A DNA stretch of 47,521 nt from JAHFIW01 sp035495855 (GCA_035495855.1 DATJFD010000021.1:1-47521), one strand, 5' to 3'; numbered from the stretch's first letter, positions 15,692 to 23,068 are shown. Program-made: numbers and translations. The notes: generated by a model from the sequence alone, not told the origin.

Positions 15692-17581
15692 ATGGCAGAA
15701 GCCGCCCGAGACCTGTCCAAGCAGGAACAGGAAGCCCCCCGCTCCGAGGCCGAGAAGTCCAAGCCCGAGCTCCGGCTCGTGACGGACGAGGAGGCTCCCG
15801 GCATGATCGACCGCATGGTCGAAGAGTTCGAGGAGGGCGCGGTGTCCGGCACGCAGGAGATGCGCAAGGAAGGCGCCGAGCTCTCCGCTCTCGCGGAGAA
15901 GCAGGGCGAACCGCTGAACGCCGAGGAATCGAAGCAGAACGCCGACATCACCGCGCGCGCCGAGGCCGCCGCCGACCGGCTGCGCACCGACCTCGCCGCG
16001 AACGACGTCGTCCCCGACGCCGCCGCGACCGCGGAAGCGAGCCTTCGCGCGCTCGAAGCGCAGTACAAGGACGCGTCGGGCGACCAGAAACGGGCGCTCG
16101 AAGGGCAGATCGAGGCGGCGACGAAGGCCTGGCAGGAAGCGCGCGCCGCGGCGCCGAAGCAGGAAGCCGGGACGGAAGCCGCGTCGACGGCGAAGGCCGA
16201 GGCCAAGGTCATCCCCGATCTCGGACAGCTGCTCGAACACCTCTCCCCCGAGGCCCGCAAGCTGGCGGAGCAGAACTTCGCGAACGCGGACGAGACGTCG
16301 TACGGCGGCATGGTCAGCAAAGGCATGACCCCCGATGGCGTCGTGCGCGTCGGCTACAAGGACGGCACCATCGTGGAGACCTTCCCGGGAGGACAGCAGC
16401 GCTCGAACCGGCCGGAGGCCAAAGGCGCCGAACGCATCCCCGAACTTCCCGACTACCTGCAGGAGGCGCAACCCATGGAGCACGCGACGGGCGACGCGGG
16501 CCTGCTGACGCTCGAAGAGGACGTGCTGCAGGACCAGGAAGAACTCTACCGTCTCGAGTCCGGACAGGGCGTGCCGGGCAGCGAAGCCCGCCGCGCCGAG
16601 CTCCGCGCGCGCATCGGCGAGGCGAGCGAGAAGATCAAGGCCAAGAGCACGCCCGAGGGCCTGTCGAAGGAGGTCGCCGCGATGCAGGCGCTCATCGCCG
16701 CGGAGGAAGCCGACATGAACCTCGCGCCCGAAGAGGAGCGCGGCGGCTATGCGACGCGCATCGAACATTGGAAGGCGCAGATGGGGCAGCTCGAGGACAG
16801 GCTGGCCACGGCGAACGCGAACGAGAAGGCCGGCCTTTACCAGGAAGCGGCGGCGGATGCGCAGACGCCCGAGAAGCCCAAGATCGACACCGTCTCCGGG
16901 CGAAAGGACCGCCTCGTGAAGATGGAAGCGCATCTGCGCGAGCTGGAAGAGTCGCGCAAGAACGCGGCCACGCCGGAGGCGAAGCGCGCCATCGAGGAGC
17001 AGCTCGAGGAATCGACCAAGGAATGGGAGACGCTCCGTAACGAGTGGACGCCCGAGGACGAGGCCGAATACCAGAAGATCCAGGCCGAGAAGGCCAAGCA
17101 GGAACGCGTGCTCCAGCTGGAGGCGCGGATGCGCGAGCTCGAGGGGCAGTACAAGGAAGCGGATAACGCGGACAAGAAAGCCGCCATCGCCCGCGACCTC
17201 GAAGACGCGACCCGCGAATGGGACGCGCTGCGCAAGGAAGCGACGGGCAAGAGCGCGCCGAAGGCGGTCGAGGGCGCTGCGGCGCTCGTCGCCGCGGCGG
17301 AGACGATGGCCGCGGCCGCGGAGACCATCGCCGACACGACGGAGAAGCAGGCCGAGAAACAGGAAGAGACGGACAAGGCCAAGGAGGCGGAGAAGGCCGC
17401 GCTCGGGAAGATCGGCGGCTACGCCGGCGAGCACTACACGGGCGGCGGCGGAAGCTCCGGCGGCGGAGGAGGCGGAGGCGGCGGAGGAGGCGGAGGCGAG
17501 AAGGGCGGTTTCGGGAAAAAGCTCGAGGCGGCCTGGGACTGGGCGCAGAAGTTCTTCGGCGGCTGGACCGGGATCAAGTGA
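15692..17581 (+). CDS. Large coiled-coil protein with polyglycine linker, function unknown
   Basis: This 629-residue protein is rich in Glu, Ala, Lys and Arg. It has several repeated helical segments of similar wording (LEAQYKDA, LEGQYKEA, and AHLRELEESRK-type heptads) at about 125-150, 410-450 and 475-520, suggesting internal duplication. Residues about 585-605 are nearly pure glycine. The tail ends in an amphipathic AAWDWAQKFFGGW segment that could bind a membrane. No TM helix, signal peptide or catalytic motif is seen. It is likely a scaffold or surface-associated protein. A hairpin terminator follows the stop. Confidence 0.65.
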   Translation: MAEAARDLSKQEQEAPRSEAEKSKPELRLVTDEEAPGMIDRMVEEFEEGAVSGTQEMRKEGAELSALAEKQGEPLNAEESKQNADITARAEAAADRLRTDLAANDVVPDAAATAEASLRALEAQYKDASGDQKRALEGQIEAATKAWQEARAAAPKQEAGTEAASTAKAEAKVIPDLGQLLEHLSPEARKLAEQNFANADETSYGGMVSKGMTPDGVVRVGYKDGTIVETFPGGQQRSNRPEAKGAERIPELPDYLQEAQPMEHATGDAGLLTLEEDVLQDQEELYRLESGQGVPGSEARRAELRARIGEASEKIKAKSTPEGLSKEVAAMQALIAAEEADMNLAPEEERGGYATRIEHWKAQMGQLEDRLATANANEKAGLYQEAAADAQTPEKPKIDTVSGRKDRLVKMEAHLRELEESRKNAATPEAKRAIEEQLEESTKEWETLRNEWTPEDEAEYQKIQAEKAKQERVLQLEARMRELEGQYKEADNADKKAAIARDLEDATREWDALRKEATGKSAPKAVEGAAALVAAAETMAAAAETIADTTEKQAEKQEETDKAKEAEKAALGKIGGYAGEHYTGGGGSSGGGGGGGGGGGGGEKGGFGKKLEAAWDWAQKFFGGWTGIK

Positions 17582-17592
17582 CGAAATAAAAG

Positions 17593-17620
17593 ACGCTCCG
17601 GCGGAATGCCGGAGCGTTTT
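17593..17620. terminator. Bidirectional hairpin terminator
   Basis: The stem ACGCTCCGGC/GCCGGAGCGT (loop of 5) is followed by TTTT on the + strand, with a weaker T-tract (TCTTTTATTT) on the other strand. It lies between convergent genes. Confidence 0.75.
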
Positions 17621-17639
17621 CGGTAGCGGACGCGCGACG

Positions 17640-18275
17640 CTAGGCGTGCGGGTCCTGCCAGGTCGACGGGTCGAAGACCTCGACGTCCTTGTCGAGGGCG
17701 ACGGTGATGGTGCCCGCGACGGTGTCGGCCGACTCGATGGCGAACAGCGGGATCCTGCTCTTGCCCGCGACCATCACCGCGGGCTCCTTCTGCTTCCCGA
17801 GCGCGTCGGCGAGCTGCGACAGGATGTAGCCTTTCGGCGAGAACAGATCGGAGAAGTTGATGGCGCCGCTGAACGGGTCCGCCATGAAGGTGAAGGCGGG
17901 TCCCTGGCCGGTGTCCACGATGTCCAGCGAGATGTACGTCGAGCCCTTGTCGCCGCCGACCGGCTTGAGGTAGACGGTGGTCCCCTTGGCGACGATGATG
18001 GGCGCCGCCTCCGAGCGCGCGTACTCCGTGCGCGGGTTGAGCGGCACGATGGTGCGCTCGTTGCCGCAGTTGCAGCGCGAATCGGTGAGCGACTTGATGC
18101 GGTCCCACTTCGGGTCGTCGTTCCCCGTCAGTCCGCCCGGCAGGTCGATGAAGACCCGGTACGGGAGATCCTCACGGTGATCGACGAGGTACTCGCAGGC
18201 CTCGAAGAAGGCGCGTGCGTCCCTGCGGCCGGGGCCGCGGACGACGGCGAGCGCGGCGGTCATGCGTTCGTTCAT
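17640..18275 (-). CDS. Hypothetical protein, 211 residues
   Basis: I start this at the ATG at 18275 because AAGGAG lies 7 nt upstream; upstream in-frame codons would read through a hairpin region. It is a soluble protein with one short Cys pair (SRCNCGNERT) and no recognised domain. The C-terminal half looks like beta-rich ligand-binding sequence (TTVYLKPVGGDKGSTYISLD). It lies downstream of the Nudix gene in the same direction, with a 26-nt perfect hairpin between them. Confidence 0.6.
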   Translation of the reverse strand: MNERMTAALAVVRGPGRRDARAFFEACEYLVDHREDLPYRVFIDLPGGLTGNDDPKWDRIKSLTDSRCNCGNERTIVPLNPRTEYARSEAAPIIVAKGTTVYLKPVGGDKGSTYISLDIVDTGQGPAFTFMADPFSGAINFSDLFSPKGYILSQLADALGKQKEPAVMVAGKSRIPLFAIESADTVAGTITVALDKDVEVFDPSTWQDPHA

Positions 18276-18317
18276 CCTCTTTCTCCTTTTTTCCGGCGTC
18301 GTGCGACGCCAAGGAAC

Positions 18318-18343
18318 GTCATCGCGGCGGATGCCGCGATGAC
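18318..18343. repeat. Perfect 11-bp palindromic hairpin
   Basis: GTCATCGCGGC pairs exactly with GCCGCGATGAC around the loop GGAT. It has no T-run, so it is not a typical terminator. It sits between two minus genes, 42 nt before the next start codon. Confidence 0.55.
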
Positions 18344-18374
18344 GGAAACTACCACGGTCGCCGCCGGCCGTCAA

Positions 18375-18872
18375 TCAGGCGGCCGCACGCTCGGCGTCCT
18401 CGACCTCGAGCTCGTGGCTGATGATGGTGTTCTCGCCCTCGAAGACGAAGTGTCCGCGGACGCGCCTGCCGGCGAGCGCGTGCGGCAGCCAGAAACGGTC
18501 GTCCGGCCACATGGCGTCGAAAGGGATGTCGGCGAAAGCGAACCACTGCGGACGCATCTCCTCGGTCTCGACCGGGTCGCCGGTGAAGGCGTCGGCGCGG
18601 AAGACATGGACCTCCATCACGGTCGGGTCCTCCTCGAACGCGAAGGTGAGCGTGCCGATGCCGGCGAGCGACGGGACCTCGATGCCGGACTCTTCGCGCA
18701 GTTCGCGCCGCGCCGCGGCCTCGATGGTCTCCCCCGCTTCCACCTTGCCGCCGAAGCCGTTCCAGCGCCCCGCGCCGAAGCCGCGCTTCTTCATGCCCAG
18801 GAGCACCCTGCCGCCGTCCGTGACGAGGCAGAGCGTGAGGACCTTTTTCCGCGGCTCGATTGACGTGTTCAT
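18375..18872 (-). CDS. Nudix hydrolase, MTH1/8-oxo-dGTPase-like
   Basis: A 165-residue protein with a complete Nudix box from GGKVEAGETIEAA to RELREESGI (GX5EX7REUXEEXGU). The preceding GRWNGFGGKV and the later WFAFADIPFDAMWPDD are typical of the MTH1 (NUDT1) group, which hydrolyse oxidised purine dNTPs to monophosphates and protect DNA. The family is known; the exact substrate is inferred. Its promoter puts the transcript start at the A of the ATG, so the mRNA is probably leaderless. It is divergent from guanylate kinase with interlocked promoters. Confidence 0.85.
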   Translation of the reverse strand: MNTSIEPRKKVLTLCLVTDGGRVLLGMKKRGFGAGRWNGFGGKVEAGETIEAAARRELREESGIEVPSLAGIGTLTFAFEEDPTVMEVHVFRADAFTGDPVETEEMRPQWFAFADIPFDAMWPDDRFWLPHALAGRRVRGHFVFEGENTIISHELEVEDAERAAA

Positions 18873-18907
18873 GGCCGCATCGTACCGTGGACGGGCCCTT
18901 TCAGTAA
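18860..18907. promoter_or_regulatory. Interlocked divergent promoters of the Nudix and guanylate kinase genes
   Basis: Plus strand: -35 TTGACG (18860-18865), 17 nt, -10 TACCGT (18883-18888). Minus strand: -35 TTACTG (18907-18902), 17 nt, -10 TACGAT (18884-18879). The two -10 elements overlap by 2 nt, and the plus -35 lies inside the Nudix coding region, so the two promoters cannot be occupied at once. Confidence 0.55.
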
Positions 18908-18928
18908 ACGACAGCCGGGAGAAGACAG

Positions 18929-19477
18929 ATGGAAAAGGTCATCTTCGCCGTCATGGGTCCGAGCGGCGGCGGCAAAACGACGCTCATCAACGAGATGCTC
19001 CGCCGGTTCCCCGAGGATCTCGCGCCGATGAAGTCGCTCACCACCCGCCCGAAGCGTTCCGCCGAGGACGATCTCGCCTACAAGTTCGTGACGCGCGAGG
19101 AGTTCATCGCGCTGCGCGACGCGGGCGGCCTCATCCAGTGCGTCGAGTACGACGGGAACTTCTACGGCGACGAGCGCGGCGACATCGCGGCCATCTTCGC
19201 CTCCGGACGCCACGGCATCCGGCCGATGGTCGCGGACGGCATCCGCAACTTCCGCGCCGCCGGCTTCCGCGTCGCGGTCGCGAACGTCATCCCCGCCGGC
19301 GACGGTTACAAGAACCGCTCCGCCGAACGGCAGAAGATCGACGCCGCGCGGGCCAAGGACCCGCTCCTGCCCGACCTCGACATCGAGAACCGCTTCGAGC
19401 CCGGCGGGTTCGAACGCACCTGCGACTCCCTCGCCGCCTTCATCCGCGGCTACCTCGCCGGCCTCACTGGCCGATAA
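18929..19477 (+). CDS. gmk: Guanylate kinase
   Basis: A 182-residue protein with MGPSGGGKTTL (P-loop), SLTTRPKRSAEDD (GMP-binding region with the TTR), YKFVTREEF, and YDGNFYGDERGDI in place of the usual GNxYGT segment. It phosphorylates GMP/dGMP with ATP. The YGDE in place of YGT and the long C-terminal half leave room for a paralogue with altered specificity. GGGAG precedes the ATG by 7 nt. It is followed directly by a strong terminator, so it is monocistronic. Confidence 0.8.
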   Translation: MEKVIFAVMGPSGGGKTTLINEMLRRFPEDLAPMKSLTTRPKRSAEDDLAYKFVTREEFIALRDAGGLIQCVEYDGNFYGDERGDIAAIFASGRHGIRPMVADGIRNFRAAGFRVAVANVIPAGDGYKNRSAERQKIDAARAKDPLLPDLDIENRFEPGGFERTCDSLAAFIRGYLAGLTGR

Positions 19478-19504
19478 AGACCCTCATTTGAAGGGTCTTT
19501 TTTT
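19476..19504 (+). terminator. Rho-independent terminator after gmk
   Basis: Stem AAAGACCCT/AGGGTCTTT with a 7-nt loop and a seven-T run; the stem overlaps the stop codon. Confidence 0.85.
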
Positions 19505-19511
19505 CAAAGCC

Positions 19512-19596
19512 AATTGAGAGAGATGAGAATTAAGAATTTAGAATTGAGAGCCGCAAGATCTAAATTCTCAACTCTAAATTCTCCTTATCTCTTAAG
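19512..19596. repeat. Inverted heptamer-repeat element, AGAATTT family
   Basis: The left arm (19512-19550) has units AGAATTA and AGAATTT. The right arm (about 19558-19594) mirrors them around a short CCGCAAGATC centre. It is AT-rich, unlike its surroundings, and abuts the MazG-like stop codon. Confidence 0.85.
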
Positions 19597-19929
19597 TCAC
19601 GCTTCCTCGAGGATCAGTTTATCCCTGAAAGCGCCGCGCTCTTCCGCCTTCTTGATGCGCAGCACTTCGATGTCGCGCATGGTGCAGCCCAGTGAATCAG
19701 CGGCAGCGTGGAGCACCTCGAGCACGTCGGCCAACTCCTCCTTGGCCTGGTCCGCCGTCTCGGCCTTGAGGAACTCTTCGGTCTCCTCCCTGAGCTTCTC
19801 CTTCAATTTGGCCTGATATTCGGCCTCGTCCGCCTTACGGAAGACCGGCCGGCCGCCTCTGAGCTTGATGATCTCGGGGATGCGGTCCCGGACCAATTTA
19901 TCGTACTTTTTCGGCTGGGTTGAGCTCAT
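19597..19929 (-). CDS. MazG-like nucleotide pyrophosphohydrolase
   Basis: A 110-residue all-alpha protein opening with KYDKLVRDRIPEII, a hallmark of the small MazG/phosphoribosyl-ATP-pyrophosphohydrolase-like family. REETEEFLKAE and ELADVLEVLHA supply the EExxE...ExxD metal-binding pattern. It probably hydrolyses an NTP or dNTP to monophosphate and pyrophosphate (house-cleaning). Its 5' end is divergent from the non-coding RNA candidate. No strong Shine-Dalgarno. Confidence 0.8.
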   Translation of the reverse strand: MSSTQPKKYDKLVRDRIPEIIKLRGGRPVFRKADEAEYQAKLKEKLREETEEFLKAETADQAKEELADVLEVLHAAADSLGCTMRDIEVLRIKKAEERGAFRDKLILEEA

Positions 19930-19944
19930 ATCGAGGGTTCATCA

Positions 19945-19973
19945 TTGACAATCGCTTAAGCTTATGCTACTCT
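19945..19973 (+). promoter_or_regulatory. Promoter of the non-coding RNA upstream of glutamine synthetase
   Basis: Perfect -35 TTGACA (19945-19950), 17-nt spacer, extended -10 TGC-TACTCT (-10 at 19968-19973). The predicted start is about 19980. No convincing ORF follows before the terminator at 20243. Confidence 0.65.
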
Positions 19974-20018
19974 ATGGCTGTTGTGCAATCGTGCCTCGTG
20001 CAAGGGGCCCCAACGGAA

Positions 20019-20070
20019 GGACGCACACGTCCCCAAGATCTCCAGGATTCAGTACAGAGTTACCGCCTGG
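20019..20070 (+). repeat. Structured unit A of the tandem RNA
   Basis: Hairpin 1 (20019-20032): stem GGACG/CGTCC, loop CACA. Hairpin 2 (20042-20070): stem CCAGG/CCTGG. It aligns with unit B 140 nt downstream. Confidence 0.65.
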
Positions 20071-20158
20071 CCAAGAACTTCACCCCCTGCACCAGCCCGC
20101 CGACCCGCCATGCTGCGGTCGCCGAGCAAGGAAGACAATCGAGAGTCATCGCAAGATA

Positions 20159-20213
20159 GGACGCACGTGTCCCGAAGAGACCCCAGGATCCAGTCACACT
20201 GTTACTCGCCTGC
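20159..20213 (+). repeat. Structured unit B of the tandem RNA
   Basis: Hairpin 1 (20159-20172): GGACG with TGTCC, loop CACG, where the fifth pair is G-U instead of G-C. Hairpin 2 (20183-20212): CAGG/CCTG with an inner CAGT/ACTG pairing. Pairing is kept while sequence differs from unit A. Confidence 0.65.
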
Positions 20214-20242
20214 TACGGAACCTTCAGACCCTCAGAGAGAAC

Positions 20243-20264
20243 CCGGCCCCAAAGGCCGGTTTTT
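20243..20264 (+). terminator. Rho-independent terminator between the RNA and glutamine synthetase
   Basis: Stem CCGGCC/GGCCGG, loop of 5, then five Ts. If glnA is read from the upstream promoter, this hairpin would control it. Confidence 0.75.
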
Positions 20265-20337
20265 CGTTTGCTTGACCTGAAAGGACGCAGGCCGCAAAGT
20301 TGCGGAAGTTCTTTCCCTGCCCAAGGAGACGACCATC

Positions 20338-21363
20338 ATGAGCGGGCGCACCAAGATCATCGCCGAATATCTCTGGATCGACGGCTACACGCCGACCGCC
20401 AACGTCCGTTCGAAGTGGAAGGTACTGGACGGCAAGGTCGACGGCCTCGACGACATTCCTGCCTGGGGGTTCGACGGCTCGAGCACCAGGCAGGCGCCGG
20501 GCGACAAGAGCGACTGCGCCCTGCAGCCGGTCGCGTACTACCCGGACCCGATCCGCGGAGCGCCCCACATCCTCGTGCTGTGCGAAGTGATGAACGCCGA
20601 CGGCTCGGTCCACCCGAGCAACACGCGCGCCAAGCTCCGCAAGCTTTCGGAGAAGCACGCCGCGCAGGAACCGCTGTTCGGCATCGAGCAGGAGTACACG
20701 CTGCTTGAGAACGGCCGCGTGGCCGGCTGGCCGAAGGATGACGGCACGTTCCCCCGACCGCAGGGCGAATACTACTGCGCGGCCGGCGCCGACAACGTCG
20801 CCGGACGGCAGCTCGTCGAGCGGCACCTCAAGGCCTGCCTCGACGCGGGGCTCGCCTACGCCGGCGGCAACGCCGAAGTGCTGCTCGGCCAGTGGGAGTA
20901 CCAGATCGGCGCGGTCGGACCGCTCGAGGTGTGCGATCACCTCTGGGTCGCGCGCTGGCTGATGGCACGTCTGGGCGAAGAGTGCGGGCTGACCGTCACG
21001 CTCGAACCGAAGCCCATGAAGGGCGACTGGAACGGCACCGGCGCGCACACCAACTTCTCGACGAAGGCGATGCGCGAGCCCGGCGGCATGAAGGCCATCG
21101 AAGAGGCGTGCAAGAAGCTGAAGAAACGACACGAGAAGCACATCGCCGTGTACGGCGCCGGCAACGACCAGCGCCTCACGGGCCTCCACGAGACCTGCGA
21201 CATCCACACGTTCCGTTACGGCGTATCGGACCGCGGCGCCTCCGTCCGCATCCCGCTCGCGACGGCGAAGAAGGGCTGCGGCTACCTGGAGGACCGCCGT
21301 CCCGCGGCGAACATGGACCCGTACCGGGTCTGCGCGGCGCTGCTGAAGACGGTGTGCGGGTAA
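20338..21363 (+). CDS. Glutamine synthetase, type II (eukaryote-type)
   Basis: At 341 residues, this is the short GSII length, not the about 470-residue GSI. It has WGFDGSST, the acid-rich GIEQEYTLLE, GQWEYQIG, and RLTGLHETCDI with SDRGASVRIP. It makes glutamine from glutamate, ammonia and ATP. GSII is typical of eukaryotes and a few bacteria such as rhizobia and actinomycetes, so transfer is likely (inference). AAGGAG lies 9 nt before the ATG. A weak promoter (TTGACC at 20272-20277 with CAAAGT after 17 nt) could drive it independently of the upstream RNA. Followed by a heptamer element. Confidence 0.92.
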   Translation: MSGRTKIIAEYLWIDGYTPTANVRSKWKVLDGKVDGLDDIPAWGFDGSSTRQAPGDKSDCALQPVAYYPDPIRGAPHILVLCEVMNADGSVHPSNTRAKLRKLSEKHAAQEPLFGIEQEYTLLENGRVAGWPKDDGTFPRPQGEYYCAAGADNVAGRQLVERHLKACLDAGLAYAGGNAEVLLGQWEYQIGAVGPLEVCDHLWVARWLMARLGEECGLTVTLEPKPMKGDWNGTGAHTNFSTKAMREPGGMKAIEEACKKLKKRHEKHIAVYGAGNDQRLTGLHETCDIHTFRYGVSDRGASVRIPLATAKKGCGYLEDRRPAANMDPYRVCAALLKTVCG

Positions 21364-21490
21364 AGAGAACAAAGAACAGAGAGCGGAGAACAGAGGTAAG
21401 AAGACTGCGGGAACTTTCTAAAACCGCGTCGCCTGGCGACGCGGTTTTTTCATTTCCTTTCCTTCGAGCTTTCTCTGTTCTTTGTTCTTC
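21364..21490. repeat. Inverted heptamer-repeat element, AAAGAAC family, with hairpin core
   Basis: The left arm starts right after the glutamine synthetase stop (units AAAGAAC, AGAGAGC). Hairpin 21420-21450 is the same 13-bp stem as at 365 and 1346, with six Ts, and acts as a terminator. The right arm (about 21452-21490) is pyrimidine-rich. Confidence 0.86.
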
Positions 21491-21554
21491 ATCATCCTTG
21501 ACCCGTCCGTACGTCCAGCCTATCCTTCCCCCGGTCCTTTCAAAGGAGGTCACC

Positions 21555-22781
21555 ATGTCCGCAACCGTGATCGTCGGGCTGCAGTTCGGCGACGAAGGCA
21601 AGGGCAAGATCATCGATCGCGCCGCCGGCGACTTCGACGTCGTCATCCGCTACAACGGCGGCGCCAACGCCGGCCATACGGTCGAGAACGCGCTCGGCGT
21701 CTTCAAGCTCCATCTCGTGCCGTCCGGCATCTTCAACCCGGCGGCGCTCTGCATCCTCGGGAACGGCGCGGTCGTCGACCCCGACGTGCTCCTCAAAGAG
21801 CTCGACGAGCTCGCGGCCGCCGGCGTCGACACCCGGAACTTCCGATTGTCCTCGCGCGCGCATCTGGTCATGCCCTGGCACAAGGTCGCCGACAAGGCGT
21901 CCGAGGCCGCCAAGGGCTCGGCGGCGATCGGCACCACCGGTCGCGGCATCGGGCCGTGCTACGGCGACAAGGTCGCCCGCGTCGGCATCCGCGCCGGCGA
22001 ACTGTGCGACCCGGTCTCGTTCGCCGCAAGGATCGCGGCATCGGGACGCGGCGACGCGCCGTCGCCCGAAGACATCTTGCGCTGGTCGGCGCGGCTCGCG
22101 CCGCTCATCGACGACACCGACGTGCTGGCGCGCGAAGCGCTCGCGCGCGGCAAGCGCGTGCTGCTCGAAGCGGCCCAGGGCACGATGATCGACCTCGAGT
22201 GCGGCACGTACCCGTTCGTCACGTCCTCGTACGCGACGTCCGCGGGCGCGTGCATCGGGTCGGGCCTTCCGCCCACGGCCATCGGCAAGGTGGTCGGCGT
22301 AGCCAAGGCCTACACGACGCGCGTCGGCAACGGGCCGTTCGTGACCGAACTGCTCGACGAGATCGGCGAGCGGCTGCGCAAGGCGGGCAACGAGTTCGGC
22401 ACGACCACGGGCCGGCCCCGCCGCTGCGGCTGGTTCGACATCCCGCTCGCGCGGTACGCCGCGGAAGTGAACGGCACGACCGAGATCGTGCTCACCAAGC
22501 TCGACGTGCTGTCGGCGCTTCCGGCGCTCAAGGTCTGCGTCGGGTACGTCCGCGGCGGCATGCTGCTGTCGCGTCCGCCCGGGCCCGCCGTGCCGTACGA
22601 GGGCTGCAAGCCCGCGTACGTCGAGCTCCCCGGCTGGTCGTCCCCCATCGCGGGCGTCACGCGCTGGGACGGGCTTCCTCCGGAGGCGCGCGCCTACGTC
22701 GAATACCTCGAAGCGGAGGTCGGCGTGCGCATCGCCGCGGTCGCGACCGGCCCGCATCGGGACGCGATCATCACGAGATGA
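21555..22781 (+). CDS. purA: Adenylosuccinate synthetase
   Basis: A 408-residue protein with QFGDEGKGKIID (phosphate-binding loop with catalytic Asp), NGGANAGHT (catalytic His), TTGRGIGPCY, EAAQGTMIDL, and TTTGRPRRCGWFD near the C-terminal GTP-binding region. It joins IMP and aspartate using GTP to form adenylosuccinate. The start is fixed by a perfect AAAGGAGGT 5 nt before the ATG; the frame is open far upstream but would overlap glutamine synthetase. A terminator follows. Confidence 0.95.
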   Translation: MSATVIVGLQFGDEGKGKIIDRAAGDFDVVIRYNGGANAGHTVENALGVFKLHLVPSGIFNPAALCILGNGAVVDPDVLLKELDELAAAGVDTRNFRLSSRAHLVMPWHKVADKASEAAKGSAAIGTTGRGIGPCYGDKVARVGIRAGELCDPVSFAARIAASGRGDAPSPEDILRWSARLAPLIDDTDVLAREALARGKRVLLEAAQGTMIDLECGTYPFVTSSYATSAGACIGSGLPPTAIGKVVGVAKAYTTRVGNGPFVTELLDEIGERLRKAGNEFGTTTGRPRRCGWFDIPLARYAAEVNGTTEIVLTKLDVLSALPALKVCVGYVRGGMLLSRPPGPAVPYEGCKPAYVELPGWSSPIAGVTRWDGLPPEARAYVEYLEAEVGVRIAAVATGPHRDAIITR

Positions 22782-22788
22782 GTCATCG

Positions 22789-22818
22789 AGACGGCTTTTT
22801 CATGAGCCGTCTTTTTTT
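22789..22818 (+). terminator. Rho-independent terminator after purA
   Basis: Stem AGACGGCT/AGCCGTCT, loop of 8, seven-T run. Confidence 0.85.
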
Positions 22819-22827
22819 ATAGGAACC

Positions 22828-22915
22828 CCGCGGGTCCTGTCAGGGGCAATACCCCGCCAGTGCTCGGGCAAGCCCTGCGCGCTGTCGGGGTCCCCATTGC
22901 CCCTGCCACCCGCGG
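22828..22915. repeat. 88-bp imperfect palindrome, possible structured RNA or mobile-element remnant
   Basis: The left arm 22828-22850 (CCGCGGG...GGGGCAAT) pairs with 22896-22915 (ATTGCCCC...CCCGCGG). Inside, ACCCCG pairs with CGGGGT and an inner GGG-CAAG-CCC hairpin caps it, giving one long stacked stem. It lies in the 324-nt gene-free stretch between convergent purA and the permease. No ORF and no T-run. Confidence 0.6.
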
Positions 22916-22945
22916 TACTTGGACCGACCTCGGCGTTTCTGAGAA

Positions 22946-23044
22946 ACAAAGAAATCCGGCCTCAATAATGCTGCATGAACTTATCTCAGCGGGCCGGATT
23001 TCTCGCAGTATCTCATAGCTCTGCTTCGATGGTGCGCGTTTTTT
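22946..23044. repeat. 99-bp structured element, copy 1
   Basis: Its order is ACAAAGAAATCCGGCC, a variable 30-nt loop, the complementary GGCCGGATTTC, then a conserved TCGCAG...AGCTCTGCTTCGATGG tail and a T-run. The second copy is at 25436-25534. The stem and tail are conserved while the loop differs. Direction of action is unclear. Confidence 0.7.
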
Positions 23045-23047
23045 GTC

Positions 23048-23068
23048 ACCCCGCACTTGATGCGGGGT
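23048..23068. repeat. REP-like palindrome
   Basis: ACCCCGCA/TGCGGGGT around CTTGA. This resembles the REP-type palindromes common between genes in some other bacteria; only one copy is in the window. Confidence 0.45.

Larger units (their letters stand above)
19980..20264 (+). ncRNA. Candidate structured ncRNA or riboswitch-like leader with a duplicated two-hairpin unit
   Basis: About 285 nt between a strong promoter and a Rho-independent terminator, 73 nt before the glutamine synthetase start. It contains two related units, 20019-20070 and 20159-20213. Each has a small GGACG-stem hairpin followed by a CAGG...CCTG hairpin with conserved interior bases (GGATYCAGT, GTTAC, CGCCTG). The 5' part also holds a GTTG...CAAC pairing. 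The layout resembles tandem-aptamer leaders ending in a terminator. It does not match the cyanobacterial glnA/glutamine riboswitch, tmRNA, RNase P RNA, SRP RNA or T-box as I remember them. It could also be a free-standing small RNA. Confidence 0.6.

Noticed and set aside
15257..17434. 725-codon minus-strand frame over the coiled-coil gene
   Set aside because: Composition is a mirror of the Glu/Ala/Lys-rich coiled-coil gene on the + strand, which has a promoter, spacing and terminator.
19920..20159. 79-codon + strand ORF within the RNA candidate
   Set aside because: It starts upstream of the promoter's -35, has no Shine-Dalgarno and covers unit A of the structured RNA; the other frames there are equally unconvincing.
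19980..20264. Known glutamine riboswitch, tmRNA, RNase P RNA, 6S RNA, SRP RNA or T-box
   Set aside because: The conserved blocks I remember for these families are absent; only a loose GAAGGA-CGC resemblance to the glnA motif was seen.
20892..21554. Upstream extension of purA
   Set aside because: The frame is open back into glutamine synthetase, but AAAGGAGGT and the MSATVIVGLQFGDEGKGK opening fix the start at 21555.
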